A stretch of DNA of 64,000 nt from Dama dama (Eukaryota > Chordata > Mammalia > Artiodactyla > Cervidae), in the NCBI RefSeq assembly GCF_033118175.1, contig NC_083704.1, forward strand, positions 52,168,501 to 52,232,500, given 5' to 3'. The notes below the pieces were generated by a model that saw only the letters and a program-made list of their open reading frames with translations, was not told where the DNA came from and did no database searches. Position 1 is the stretch's first letter. Each line of letters starts with the position of its first letter. This document shows, piece by piece, positions 23,101 through 37,900 of the stretch. Both the position numbers and the translations under genes were made by a program.

Positions 23101-26100
23101 AAAAAAAATGAGTTTTCATTGTTTTCTGTTTATCCAGATAAAAGTTAGGCTGATTTTACTGTTCGTTTTAGCTATAGGTGTGAGAGGCTAAAAGGTACTT
23201 TGCTGTCATTTATTTTGCCTCACCTTTTGTACAGGAGCCCTCTTGATGTGGTGGTAAGGTATGAGGGGAGCAAAAGCATTCTCCAGTCCTGTGATTTGGT
23301 CTCAGTGTTTTAGTGATCCTGAGTTGTGCATATTCTTTCCCCTATTTTGGAGGCCAGAGGGGGCTGGAGTTGGGTATTTTCCTTACCCTAGATCAGTAAG
23401 GTTCTGTTCACTGTAGTTGGTTAGGACCTAGTAAAATAGTTTTTCTTGAGGATTAGTCTTGTTAAGAAGAACAGAACATTTTGGATGTATTTCACGATGC
23501 TGCTTTCTTCTCTCCCGTATTTCAGGCAGATTCTTTAGCCACTAGGGAAGCCCAATTTTTGTTGTAACTTGTCGCAAAGAATTTTCTAATTTCCTTTGTG
23601 ATTTCTTCTTTGATCTATTGGTTAACAGTGTGTTTAATGTCCACATATTTGTGAATTTTTTAGTTTTCCTTGTGTTACTGAGTTCAAGTTTTATTCCATT
23701 GAGATCAGAAAAGGTACTTTGTATGATTTTTTTATTTTTCTTCTAACATTATGGTCAATCCTGGAGAATGTTCCATGTTCATTTGAGAGGAATGTGTATT
23801 TTCTTGTTGCTGAGTAGTCTCTTTATGTCTATTAGGTCTCGTTGATTTATAATCTTGTTTAAGTCTTCTGTTCCTTTCTGTCTGGTCATTCGATCCTATG
23901 TTAATTGTAGGGTACCGGTTTGTTTAGAGATCAGCACAACCTTGATACCAAACCTAATAATTCAAGAAGAGAAAATTACAGAGATGGGTCACTTATAATG
24001 ACTGATGCAAAAATAGCTTCATACAAAGTAATACCAAACTGACTGTAGCTATATTTAAAAAGGATAATACATTAATAACAAGTCGATTTTTTTCAGGAAT
24101 GCAGGATGGCTTAACATTTGAAAATAAACGAGCATAATTCACCATAGTAGTAGAGTAAAGGAGAAAATTTTTACTATTATCTCAATATAGAAAGAAAATT
24201 ATTGATAAAATTCCATATCCGCTTATGATCTTAGCAATCTATAGATGAGAATTTCTTTAATTTGATGATGTGTATATATACAAAATCTACAGAAAATTAT
24301 TAATAGTAATATGATCCATATTTCTTTTTATTATGGAATAAGACAAAAATTATGCTGGTTAGCATGATCCCTATTTGATAATTGTATTGGAGGATCTAAC
24401 CAATACAATAAGGTAAGAAAAACAATTTTAATGTTTAAAAATTGAGAAGGAAGGGGAAAATAATCATTATTTACAGATGAATAAAATAATGTACAGCTAT
24501 ATTATTAGAATTAATGAGTAATTTTTGCAAGATTTTTAAATACAAGATAGATATAAAAAACTATTATATTTCTATATCCTAGTAACAGACAAAAATGGAA
24601 ACTGAAAGACGTGGTTTACAATAACATAAAAAACATCAAATAAATGTAAGATATTTGCAAAGAGACACAAATCTTTATTGAAATAAGTTAAAATGAAGGA
24701 ATATGCCTTGTTAATATAATGGAAGACTCATTATTGTTAAGATGTCAGTTTTTCCCAAACAGATCTGTAGATTTACTGCAACTCAAATGAAACACCAAAA
24801 AAAATTAGGTAGAAATTGACAAGCTGATTCAAATAAGTAAAACCTGGCCTCAACCTAATACCACAGATAGAGATTAACTCAGGGTGGATATTAGTTCTCC
24901 ATATGAAAGGCTTCTAGAAAATAATATAGTAGTATTGATATATCTTATGACCTCTAGGGATAGGAAGAATTTGTTTAAAAATACAGAAAATTAATTAACC
25001 TTTTAAAGGAAAAATATTGATGGATCAGAGTATATTGCAATTAATAACTTCTGTTTATTAGACAGCACCATCAAGAAAATGATATTTGTAATACAAGTAA
25101 TTAGCAAACTGATACCTGGAATGTTGACTAAAAAGTTGGCAAAAAATTTAGGCATTCCCCAGAAGAAGAAATCTAAGTGGCTAGTAAAATATAAACATTC
25201 TCAACTCTATTAATAATAATACAAATTAAAATCACCACGAGATAATACATGCTTCAAGATGGTTAAAATGAAAAAGGTTGAAAATACAGTAATATTTGTT
25301 AGAATGTTGGAGCAAGAAGATTACTTGTACACTATTGGGAGAGTACATTGGTGCAGCCACTTTGGGAAACAGTTTGGCCATATCTTTTTATTTTAAGAAC
25401 TCATGTAGGTATGCAAGTGACACACAGATCTATTCTTATAGTCATGACAGTGTTATTAGTAGTCTTCCAAAACTGTGAACTATCCAGAGTGTCTTCTCCT
25501 AGAAGAATTAGAATGGATAAATTATGGCAAATGTGTATAATGGAACACTATACAAGAGTGAAAAGAGATCAAGTACTGTTATGTACAACAGCACAAACGA
25601 ATCACATAAGCAGTGTTGGGCAAGAGAAGCATTCGTACTGCATAATTTTGCCCACATATTGCTGAAACACAGGCAGTGTTAGACTGTAGTGTTATAATTT
25701 AGGATAGTGATTACCTTTCAGGAGTACAGCAGGTTAGTGATTAGAATAAAAAGGAGGTTTTACACAGGATGCATGCTTTCCGTGTCTGGCCTCTCCTTTT
25801 CAGAAGCCCCCTCACTTCCCAGTGGTTATGATGGCCACATTGTACTTAGTTGTTGTGTTTCCATGGTCTCCTCCAATGCATAACAGTTCCTCATTCTGTC
25901 TTTCATGGTGTGGATACTTTTGAAGTGCAAATCATATACCAGTTATTAGGTTGGTACAAAAATAATTGCGGTCTTGCATTGTTGAGCTTCGTTGTTTGAT
26001 ATCAGAATACATTCTTTTATAAATGTGCTTATGTTATACATCATTTTAATACACATTTCTTACTTTATATCTTTTTGCTAGTGACTTATTGCTTGCTGTT

Positions 26101-28949
26101 TATTTTGTATTTATTTTAAACTAGGGAAATGATGTTAGATGAAAGGGAGATTTGAGCAATTTTCCTATTCAAATTCAAAATGGGTCATAAAGCAGCGGAG
26201 ACAACTCACAACATCAACCCATTTGGCCCAGAAACTGTTAACGAATGTATACTTCAGTAGTGGTTCAAGAAGTTTTGCAAAGGAGGTGAGAGCCTTAAAG
26301 ATGAGGAGCTTTAAGCCACTGTGCTCCTTAGTGACTGGCCATTGGAAGTTGACAATAACCAATTGAAAGGATCATCAAAGCTCATCCTCTTAAAACTACA
26401 CGAGAAGTTGCTGAAGATTTCAACATTGACCATTCTATATTCGTTTGGCATTTGAAGCAAATTGGAAAGGTGAAAAAGCTTGATAAGTGGTTACCTCATG
26501 AGATGACCACAAATCAAAATACCGTCACTTTGAAGTGTCGTCTTCTTTTATTCAGTGCAACAATGAACCACTTCTTGATTGGATTGTGACGTGTGATGAA
26601 AAATGGATTTTATATGACAACCGGTGATGACCCACACTCAGTGACTGGACTGAGAAGAAGCGCCAACGCACTTCCCAAAGCCAACCTTACATCCAGGAAA
26701 GGTGATGGTCGCTGCTTGGCCGCCTGTCTGATCATCACAGCTTTCTGAATCCTGGCGGAACCATTACATCTGAGAAGTGTGCTTAGCCAGTCGATGAGAT
26801 GCACTGAAAACTCACAAGAGTCGGACATGACTGAGCAGCTGAACCAAACTGCACTGAAAACTGCAATGCTTGCAACTGGTATCGGTCAACAGAATGGGCC
26901 CAGTTCTCCTCCACAACACCTGACCACACGTCACACAACCAACACTTCAAAAATTGAACATATTGGACTATAAAGATTTTGCTTCATCTGCCATATTCAC
27001 CTGACCTCTTGCCAACTGACTACCACTTCTTGAAACATCTTGACAACTTTTTGCAGGGAAAATGCTTCCACAACCAGCAGGAGGCAGAAAATGCTTTCTA
27101 AGAGTTTGTTGAATCCCAAAGCATGGATTTTTATGCTACAGGCATAAGCAAACTTATTTCTCATTGGCAAAAATGTGTTGATTACCATGATTCCTGTTTT
27201 GATTAATAAAGGTGTATTTGAACCTAGTTATAATGATTTAAAATTCACGGTCCAAAAACACAATTACTTTTTCACCAGCCTAAATGTTTTAGGTTTCTTA
27301 GTTGGGCTTTGGTTTTTCTTGTGATTAGCTTGAATTTATGCATTTTGGTTTATGCACTTCTTTATCCCACAGTGAGAAACTTGGCTCTCATTATTTAGTA
27401 TATACGTACAGGATTTCCAGAATTGCAGACTGCAATGTTTGTGACTATATAATTTGTCATTTAAATTAGTGCACTTTTGAGAGAGATAGGAGGCATTATT
27501 AGAATTATTCAAGGATAACAGGTATAAACACAGACTGTTTTAGGGTAACTGGGAAATATGGCTCCCTCTGTATGGTACATATTATATATATTTATTATCG
27601 ATATAACTTCTGTTTATCCTTTACTTTTTCTAGCTTCATAAATTTTCTTTTGAATGATTGAGAAGTCACTCTTGAAATCTTAATGTGTTGAAGGTTGTTA
27701 AAATGGTGAACATTCAGTGGTCTGTATATTTAATAGAAAGCATATTCTATAATCATGATAGACAGCTTTCATGGAATATTGAGTTCTCTTAAAGCTCCTT
27801 CAGGGTCGATGGAACAGAGAATCATTGCTAGTCCCTCTTTTGTTTGGATCACTCCTGTAAGTTAGAATTGAAATTTCTCAGATTTCCCTTGAGAAGATTT
27901 TATTGCATTTAGTGCTTCAGAATGGTATGTCTTAAAGAATGTTGACCAGAGAAGCACTCATTTGAGATGTTTTTCTGGTGGTTAATAACATTTCCATGTT
28001 CAGGTGGACACACGTTTGCAAAATGGATTTGCTCCTGGGATGAAACTGGAGGTGGCTGTGAAAGCTGATCCTGAAACCTACTGGGTTGCCACCATCATTA
28101 CCACCTGCGAGCAGCTGCTCCTCCTCCGCTATGACGGCTATGGGGAGGATCGCAGAGCAGACTTCTGGTGTGACATCAGGAAGGCTGACCTCTACCCCAT
28201 TGGGTGGTGTGAGCAGAATAAGAAGACCCTCGAAGCCCCAGAAGGTAATGGTGATACGTCATATCAAGATGTGGTATGGTATTGATGTAGGAAAATTTGG
28301 GCTGTCCACAGTCTTAAGATTTTCACATCTCCTAAGCACAGTAGTCTTCCTAACTTCTTTGGGTTAGTATTTTGAATGAGAACATAAGGATTAATATACA
28401 TTTCCATTAAAAAAATTATTTTCTGTGCTCCTTATAAGCCTCAGTCTTTTGTGACATTCATAGGGAGCATCAGTTGTTTATCATCCTATGGGTGTGTGAG
28501 GCTCTCTGAGTTTAAGACTTGTAGGTCTGGCTGTCTTAGAGTACATTGGGCCAGCTTGTTTCTCTTCCTGATTTTATTGTCCTCCCTCCTATTACCTACA
28601 GATGATCTGGGACCTGTGAGCTTTTAAAATAAACCAGCTGAAGCTCCCTTCCAGGAAAGAGCCCTACTGGGCGTAGAATCCTAATTAAGCAGGACAGAGA
28701 CAATAGGACAAAAGATAGAGAAGGGTCATATAAACATGGAAAAAGGGATGCCTTAAGAAAATTCTTGACCTTATATGCTTTTCTTCCAGCTTCTTATTTT
28801 GTTATATTGATAATTTTAGACTTACAGAAATATTTCAGATTTGCAAAAATATAGAAAATTCTTGGGGCCTTATTGCCAGCTTTGCCCAAATGTTGGCATT
28901 GTCCCACATTTACTTTATCCTCCTTTCCTCCCTGTCTTTGTCTCTCTCT

Positions 28950-28991
<42 letters not shown>

Positions 28992-31900
28992 GCACGTGCA
29001 TCTTTTTAATGAACCATTGAGAGTCACTTGTAGACGTGATGCCTTTTTTATTTACTTTTTTTGCTTTTTTACTCTTATGAGAATAATATGAGAATATACC
29101 TCTAAAAACAGGGACATTGATGAACACAGTAAAATAATAAAATCAGGAAATTAGCTTTGATATAATACTATTATTTAATCTATAGAGCTTGTTCAGTTTT
29201 TATCAATAGTGTTTTTATAGTAAGATGTTTCTATAGTAAAAGAAAATCCCAAGTCATTTGTTACATTCATTTATTGTGTCTCCTAAGATTCCTTTAATCT
29301 GGGACAGTTCCTCAGTCTTTTCTCTTCCGTGACTTTGACATCATTAAAAGTTACAGGCCAGTTTTCCTACTAATGTTCATTATGTCTTGGATCCAATACA
29401 TTCATTATTCCCCATGTCTTTTCCTTGTCCAAGATTTCAGTATATTTGGCTATCATCTTTTTAGTTTCCTTAACCTTTCTTTGTCTTCCTTGATGTTGAC
29501 ATTTTTGAGGAGTATAGGCTGATTATTTTTTAGCATGTCTCACAATTTGGGTTTGTCTGATGTTTACTTACATTCAGACTGTGGACATTTGGTAGGAAAA
29601 AATGCAAAAGTAATGCCATGTCCTCCTGGTGCATCATGTTAGGAGACAACATGCTGTTGGTTTGTCCAGTAACTAACTTGTGATACTAACTTTCATCACC
29701 TACGTTGGTATATGCCAAATTTTTCCACTGTAAAATTACTTTTACTGTTTTTAATTAGTAAGTATCTTGTGGGAAGATACCTTGAAATTATGTAAATATC
29801 TCATTACTCTTCAAACATCACCCATTATTTTTGGCATCCATTGGTAATTTTTATCTGAAACAGTTATTGCTCTAATGCTTGGCAAATGGTTTTTTCTAAT
29901 TCCTTCTACATTTCATAATTGGCTTTTTACTACAGAAAGGGCTTTCCCTTTTCTCTTATGTACACACACGCATTTGTGTTTGCATCTGTATTTATGTATA
30001 TATGTCAGTGTAGACTCATGAGTCTTATTCAGTGGATTATAATCCTTGCTGTCATTATTTATTTTGATGATCACACTGTCCTAGATATGGCCAGTGGACA
30101 CCTCTTCAAGCTGGCAGATGTGTCCCTTGCTGTGTTCCCATTATTCTTTGAGTAGTTTCTTGTTCAGGAAACTTTTCCCTGCCTCAACCCTGAAATCAGC
30201 CATTTCTCTAGGAAACCCTGGTGGGTTTTTTTTTTCCTTTTTGTATTTTGAAGGATGATATTTATGAATGAAGATCTGAGTCCTGGGGTTTTGGTGGGCT
30301 TCTAGCTGATCATTAACATTCTGTGAAAAAACAATGTAAAAGAAAGTTATGGAGACATGAAGTTACCTGGCCCACTATCTCTAGAGTATAGCAAAATTCA
30401 CCTCATTTAAACATGAACAACAGGAAATTATTTCTGTCAAGTCTCATACAAGGTCACATTATTATAATTAGGGAAAAAAAAAGGCAAAAAGGAAGAATAA
30501 AATCCTTCCATAGAAACATAATCACAAAAAAGGTGAACACTTTCAGACAAAAACATTTCAAAACAGGATAAAAGAAAATAGTAACTATGATACAGCAGTG
30601 AGAAAAACCATAAATAAAATTTATAAAAATTAGAAAATCAACTGACTGGAGAAAAGGAAAATTTGAAAAAAGAATAGAAGTTAGATAAGAACTAGAAGTT
30701 TAAAAATACTTGAAATGAAGACTAAGATGAAAACAGGAGTGAATGGACCAAGAGTAATAACTGAACAGAAAGAGAAGATGAAAAAGAAGAAAAAATTTTA
30801 ATTAAAATAAAAGAAATAAAAAGGACTTGGAAAAAATAATATATGTTGGCAAAAATAGACGTCCCTGAAGATAAGAACCAAAGCAATGAAATAATAAAAT
30901 ACTGTAAACTAAAATTTAAGAAAACTTTATGGAAATCAAATAGGACCTAAAAATACATATTGAAAGGGTTCACTATGTACATGGAGAAGTCAAATGAGAA
31001 CAGGTGTGTATTAAACTCTAAAGCAGAAATGGATCCCTTGATTTTTTAGGCAAAAAACATTTAAGTTTCTTGAAAAGTTAAGAAGACAAGATTGTCACCA
31101 GACTAATTGACAACATGCTTTATGCCAAAAGATGACAGGGTAACATATGTAAGAAATTCAGTAAAAGAATATACAAGGCCAGGATTTTATGTTTAGCCAA
31201 ACTGAGCTTCAGGTGTAAAGGCCGCATGCCAACTGTTAGGAATATGTAGAGACCCAGGGAATATTGTTCCCATGAGCCCTTCCAAAGAAATCCACTAGAG
31301 AATGAGCCGCAGAAAATGAAACAAATGAAGAAATGTTAGTGTGACAATGATTAGTGAAACCCTAAATGTATATATGGCTGTAGAACTTAAATCTAAAAGA
31401 TGGTTATAAGAGAGACAGTATACTATGTAACTGTACATGCTCTGACAACATAAATACAGTATAGCTATAAAAAATATGAGACCACAGTAGAGAGAACAGG
31501 TGAATAGTGGTATAAACTTGTTCATCCTCCCTCCCTGTTTTAAGACAGGGTTATTGCCTAATAATTTAACTGATTACCTTTCATGTATTAACTGGGAATA
31601 AAAGGCTCTTATTTGAAATGAGATCCTGAAAGAGAGAAGAAAGGAGGTTATTGCTAAATTTTAATGTTCGCTAAAAAAAAAGAAATAGAAAATAGTCTAA
31701 AATTAGAGAGGACTAGAATTGTTACATAAAGATATTAGTATAAAGATAACCAGAAGGAAAAAAGAACCACAAACTTTTCTCAGTGCCAAAAGATAGATTT
31801 TAAAAAGAAGAAGTATATATTTAAATAAAATATATCACATAGTGAAAGACTATATACCCACACAGGTAATTTATGTAATATTAATAAGACAGCATTGAGG

Positions 31901-34900
31901 CCATATCTTTGATAATGTAATAAATTATGTTTATAAATAAATTATATATAAATTAATGGGCTTGCTCTTCTATTAAAAGTAAACAATTCAGGTTGGCTCA
32001 CAAAGTAAAACCCACTTCTGTGCTATTACAGGAAACATACGTAAATGGAGATATTCTGAAAGAATAAACAGAAAAGGATGGACAAAGATACGTAGACCAG
32101 GTGCAAATAGAAAAGAAAGCAGGAGTCTCAGTCTTGATATCTGACAAAGGTGGAATTCAGATCAGAAAGCACTGTAAGAGACAAAGAAGGGTATTTTATT
32201 GTTGTTTTTTTAATTGAAGTATAGTTGATTTACAATGTTGTGTTGGTTTCAAGTGTTGAGCAGAGTGATTCAGTTATACATATACATATTATATAAATTA
32301 TTTTTTAGGTTCTTTTCCATATAGGTTACTGCAAGATATTGAATGTAGTTCCCTGTGCTGTACAGTGGGTCCTTGTTTCTCTGTTTTGTATGTACTAATG
32401 TATATCTGTTAATCTGAAACTCCTAATTTACCCCTCTCCCTCCCCTTTGATAACCATAAATTTGTTTTCTATGTCTGTGAGTCTGTTTCTGTTTTGTAAG
32501 TAAGTTCATTTGTATCAATTTTTTAGATTCCACATAAAAGTGATATCATATGATATTTGTCTTTGACTTATGTCACTTAGTATGATGATCTCTTGGTCCA
32601 TCCGTGTCGCTACAGATGGCATTATTTCATTCTTTGTTATGACTGAGCAATATTCTGTTGTGTGTGTGTAACAATATATATCACCTTTCCAAAGAAGAAT
32701 ACTTTATAGTGACAGAAGGTATAGTCATTAAAAAAAAGAAACAGAGTCCATCTATATACATCAAAGGAACGGTCTCCAGATACCTTGTTACATGAATAAA
32801 GAAAAATCTGTATTGAATGAGGGAGGAGGAAGGTGTATGAATGTGTGTGTGAATTTCATTTTTTGAAAATGAAACAATGGTTGAATAGCAGTAAGGAACA
32901 CACTATTTTAAAAAGTTACCTATGGGAAAAGGAGGGAACAGGATGAGGGGAACAAGGATAAAAGCCAGATTTTCTGAATGTACCTTACTTTCTAGATTTG
33001 AATTTTGAACCATGTAAATATTCTGTATAACTTGTGAAAAAAAAAGTTAAAAAAATGCAAAAGCAAATAAAGAAATCTGTGTTTGGGGCTTGTGAATTAA
33101 CTACCCAAAATAGAAAAGCTATTTCAGTGATTTTCAAATGGCAGTAATTTAAATGTATGCTCCTGTGGGGAAAGTTACCTGTGGGGAAAGAAGGAAATAG
33201 GATGAAGGGAACAAGGATAAAAGGCAGTTGTTGAAACTACTGCACATGGGGATTCATTATATTATTTTCTCTGCCTTTCAGTATGTTTGAAAATTTCCAC
33301 AATAAAAAAATAAAGTAGCTCATTTTGGGATAACATTATACTTAACAGTGATCCTTACTGTGAGTTGGGCCTGTTCTCTTTGTTTAGGATACAACTCATT
33401 AAACTAACCAGGAAGTAACTCTTATCTACAGGAGTATTATTTCTAAGCTCTCAAAGAATCAATATGTTGGGCTCTTGCATATTAAAATGATAAATGCACC
33501 TCTAAACCATTTTCACAGAGTTAGTTTTTCTGTATTCTGTGTGGTTTACTTTCTTTGTGTTTTGTGGCTGACAGTATGATTCCGTCACCTAGGCATCAGA
33601 GATAAAGTGTCTGACTGGGATGAGTTTCTACGGCAGACCCTGACGGGAGCATGTAGTCCTCCTGTTCCGCTGCTAGAGGGCGTGAGTATTATTGCTTCCA
33701 GAATCAGGGTGGAAAACTTCTAATCTTCCTGTCCAGGGAATCTTAAAATGACTTGCTCATTTACCACTGAGTCAGATCAGCGTTGCTACTACAGACCCAG
33801 GCATAGGTCTTAAGGGGTATAGACTTACCTCAGAGATTGTAAACTGGAGGCTTGCTCAGAGCCTAGAATGTTTTTGAATTAGTTGGAAACACATAAAACT
33901 CAATAGTTTTCCAGATTCTTTCACACAGCTTGGAAATGTGGCCTTTTTGAGCTCTCACTTGGAACTGAGCTGGGGTTGACTCTTTCAGTGTGGACATGTG
34001 TAACTCCTGCACCAGCTGACTTGAGAGACCCCTTTTCTTTTTCTCAGAAGACCCTGGATCACTACCTACCTGCTTTCAGCAGTTCTTTTAAATTAGTGTA
34101 GTAGCTTTTGAGCTTTTTGGTGAATATAGATTTCTTATTTTTGTGAAATAAATTTATTGGTTATGATGTTTCTAATTTACATTTTGTCTCTTTCTGTTAT
34201 ACCAGCAACATTGTAGCATATGTGAAATGTGGTTTATGAAGGTTCCAATGTCTTTACATCCTTACCAACACCTGTTGTTCTGTTTTTGGCTATAGCTCTC
34301 GTATTGTGTATAAAGTGGCTTCTCACTTTGAGTTGCATTTCTCTAATGACTAATAATACTGAAAATCTTTCTATGTACTTCTTTTTTGGAGAAATATCTG
34401 CTCATTTTAAAATTGGGCTATTTATCTTTTTATTATTGGCTTGTAAGGGTTCCTTATAAATTCAGATTACAAGTCTAGATCAAGATATGTGATTTTAAAA
34501 ATATTTTATCCAGTTTTGTAGATTGTTTTTTCACTTTCTTGATGATATTGTTTGTAGAACAAACGTTTATTTCAATGTAGTCCAATTTATCTTTTTTTCT
34601 CTTTTGTCTTAATCTAAGAAGGCTTTGCTTAACTCAGGGTCAAAAGGTTTGCTCCTATATTCTAAATGTTTTATAGTTTTAACTCTTATATATTTGATTC
34701 TGTGATCCATTCACAATTCCCCTTTAAAGCTTCAGTGTCAAATTTGTTTCTAGGTGATTTTTATATATCTTCTACACACATACCTTGATTTATTGTGCTT
34801 CACTTGACTGTGCTTTGCAGATACTGCAGTTTTTACAAATTGAAGCTCTGTGGCAACCCTGCTTTGAGCAAGTCTGTTGGCACTGTTTTTCCTGCAGGGT

Positions 34901-37900
34901 TTGCTTACTTTGTGTTTCTGTATTACATTTTGGTAATTCTCACAATGTTTCAAACTTTTTCATTATTATTATATTTGTATGATCTCTGTTCAGTGATCTT
35001 TGATGTAACTATTGTATTAACTTTTTTGTTCTGTATTTTTAAATTAAAGTTTATGCATTGTTTTTTTAGACATAACGCTGTTGCACATTTAATAGTTTAT
35101 ACAATAGTACAGGCTTAATTTTTATATACACTGGGAAGCCAGAAAATTAGCATGGTTCACTTTATTTCTATATACTTCATTGCTGTAGTCTGGAACTAAA
35201 CCTGCAATATCTCAGAGGTGTGCCTGTACTCTGACATTTAATTATGTTTAGTCAGGGTCTGTCTCACCACTCAGTAACATATGAACAAATATATTGACTT
35301 TGATTCTGCCATTTTTATCTTTAGTTGTGGATGTGTGCCTTTATTTGTTCATGTGTTCTTTTCCATATTTATAAATATGTAATTGTCATAGAACAGTTCT
35401 TATTAGGAAAAAAATGTAAGTTTGAACATTAAATGATGATACTGGAGTCAACCTTTTTTCTTTCTTTTTTCTAGTTTTTAATAGTATATCTATAGAGTGA
35501 GAATTAGACTTTTCCTTTGCTTGAGTGTATTCAAAACACTCTATTATTCGTAAGAGTATTGTTGTGAAATGAGTAAAACATCAGAAATAACTGAAATCCC
35601 ATCAGTATATAAGTGGATAAACTACTGCCCAAGTATAATAGAGGATATCAATAAAGCAGATTAAAAGGATGAGGAAGATTTGTATGTGCTGTAATAGAAA
35701 GATAGCTATAAAATATTAAGTGACACAAACACACTGAAAAACAATATACATTTTTCAAAAAATACAAGCGAGAGAAAAAGATAAGACATAGATGGATGTT
35801 GACTTGGGTGTAAAAAACCTATTCTCAGAGAGTGTTTGCCAAAGCATTTATCATGTTCTTTCCTGGAGGTGGGTTGTGGGTGATTTTGACTTTTGTCATG
35901 TTTGATTTTTTTTTTTTTTTTAAATGATGATCATTCTTGGCTTTTACAAAGACGAAGTAATGATGATATTTTAAAAATTCTTTCTAGATGAAACTCTTTA
36001 GCATAGTCCTGGAGATAGAAATCTTTTAGAATAGTTCTATTGCTTTATAGTAAATTTTCTTTAAGGTAGACATTTTCACATCACCAGAAATAATACTATA
36101 CAGACTTGTCTAATATTAGACAGTTCAATGTCCTGGCTTTGAATGGATAAAAATATAAAAGCTAGTTTGAGTTCATTTAAAACTTGACTTTTAAAAATGT
36201 TATGTTACCTCTCATAAAAAATCACTTTGCTTTTTTACCTATAGCTCCGTAACGGGAGGAATCCTTTAGATCTCATTGCTCCAGGTTCCAGGCTGGAATG
36301 TCAGGCTTTCCAGGACTCTTTAAGTACCTGGATTGTTACTGTGGTGGACAACATCGGGGGAAGGCTGAGACTGCGCTATGAAGGCCTTGAGGGCTCTGCT
36401 AATTGTGAGCATTGGTTGTATTACTTGGATCCATTTCTCCATCATGTTGGCTGGGCTGCTCAACAAGGGTATGAGCTCCAGCCCCCATCAGGTGAGGAGC
36501 AGTACAGCATTTTTCTTTTAATATTGCATTATTGTTTATAATATTTAGTCATATTTATTGTTTATTAATATCAGTGAGACTGAAAAATACATTATTCTGC
36601 ATATTACAAAAGCCTTTGTTGATTTGCATAATAAAAATAATTGCAAATGTATATGGAATAGGTAAATGCCTTTTTTTTGGAGGGGGGAGCTTTGTTGCCT
36701 TAGTAATTTGCCACACATACTGATATACCTTCTGCCCCAGCTCTACTGACTGCTGCCCCAAGTCATACTGACCCCTTACCAAAACTGAAGAAAAGTTCTC
36801 TAAGTTGCATCCAGATAGATACAGGAGTAGGACAGGTCTTGAGTTCAAAGAGGATTATTGATTAAAAGATACTCCAGTTTAAAAAAATAAAAAACTTTTA
36901 AAAAGATATTAAAATAGGAGTTAATATTGAAATCACTCGCATTCATTATTATGTACCGCAGTTTGGATGTTGTATTATTTTGTGGACTAGAGTAATCCTT
37001 GTGGTATCATGATAGGTGTTGTTACTCAACTACCACCCAGGTTCTGAACAGGGGACACAAGGTATTGAAGTTTAAGTAGTTGTTCTCTGAGTAAAGATGG
37101 TATAAGTGGCCTTGAACCCCTACCTTTTCCGGGGGGAAAATGACTTTTTTGTTTATGTGAATGCTTTCAGAGCAGTTAAACTGTGTAAGTTCTCACATCA
37201 CTTAAAGCATCCTGTTTTGTTTTAACTAAAGCCATCAGACATCTGAAAAATGAAGCTGAGTGGCAAGCGATCTTGGCCAAAGTGAAAGAGGAGGAAGAGC
37301 CATTCCCATCTTATTTGTTTAAGGTAAAAGCAAAAACGTGGCAGATAGGGACTTGTCTTCTCACAATAGAGTACAGCAGTATTGGGGAGCTGCGCAGTGT
37401 GAAATAACCCCTGGTGTCAGCGAGAGCGCTGTGATGGCTGAAGGAGACGAAGAGGTTTCAAGGCTGGAGTGATGATCATCCTTCCTTTTTTCCTGAAGGT
37501 GGTCTAGGTTTTCTCCCAAATGCTCTTAAAGCATTCTGAGTCTTTTCTCTTCTGCTTTTAACTACATAGCCCTGACTTGTATTAAAATAAGCTTGTTTTT
37601 TTCTGTGGATGGTCCTTGTGTTCCAAATGTAGCGAGTAGGAGTGCTTGCTCCCTTTGGTTTTCTTTTTTTCCTGAATAGTTTTTTCTAGGCAGGGAAGAT
37701 AATTACAGGACTAGATTATTTAATATAAGATGGACAGTTTCATTATTTTAATTAAGAGTAGTTTTCAGGACTTCCCTGGTGATGCAATGGATAAGAATCC
37801 ACCTGCCAGTGCAGGAGACGTGGGTTCGATCCCTGTTCTGGAAAGATCCCACGTGCCATGGAGCAACCAAGCCTGTGCGCCGCAAGTACTGAGCCTGTAG

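Larger units (their letters stand above)
30330..33325 (+). mobile_element. HAL1-like (half-L1) element, interrupted by L1
   Basis: A-rich sense sequence with HAL1-like landmarks: TATGCCAAAAGATGACAGGG, GTAAAGGCCGCATGCCAACT, GGAATATTGTTCCCATGAGC, GAAATCCACTAGAGAATGAG. The 3' end at 33290-33320 is AATTTCCACAATAAAAAAAT. Family assignment is from memory. Confidence 0.6.

Noticed and set aside
23086..23120. Another possible poly(A) bracketed by direct repeats (TGAGTT)
   Set aside because: The repeat is only 6 bp and the inferred nick site does not resemble a LINE endonuclease target; chance is likely.
28873..29127. Open frames across the CT/CA microsatellite
   Set aside because: Low-complexity translation (runs of Ser-Leu, His-Thr) with no homology.
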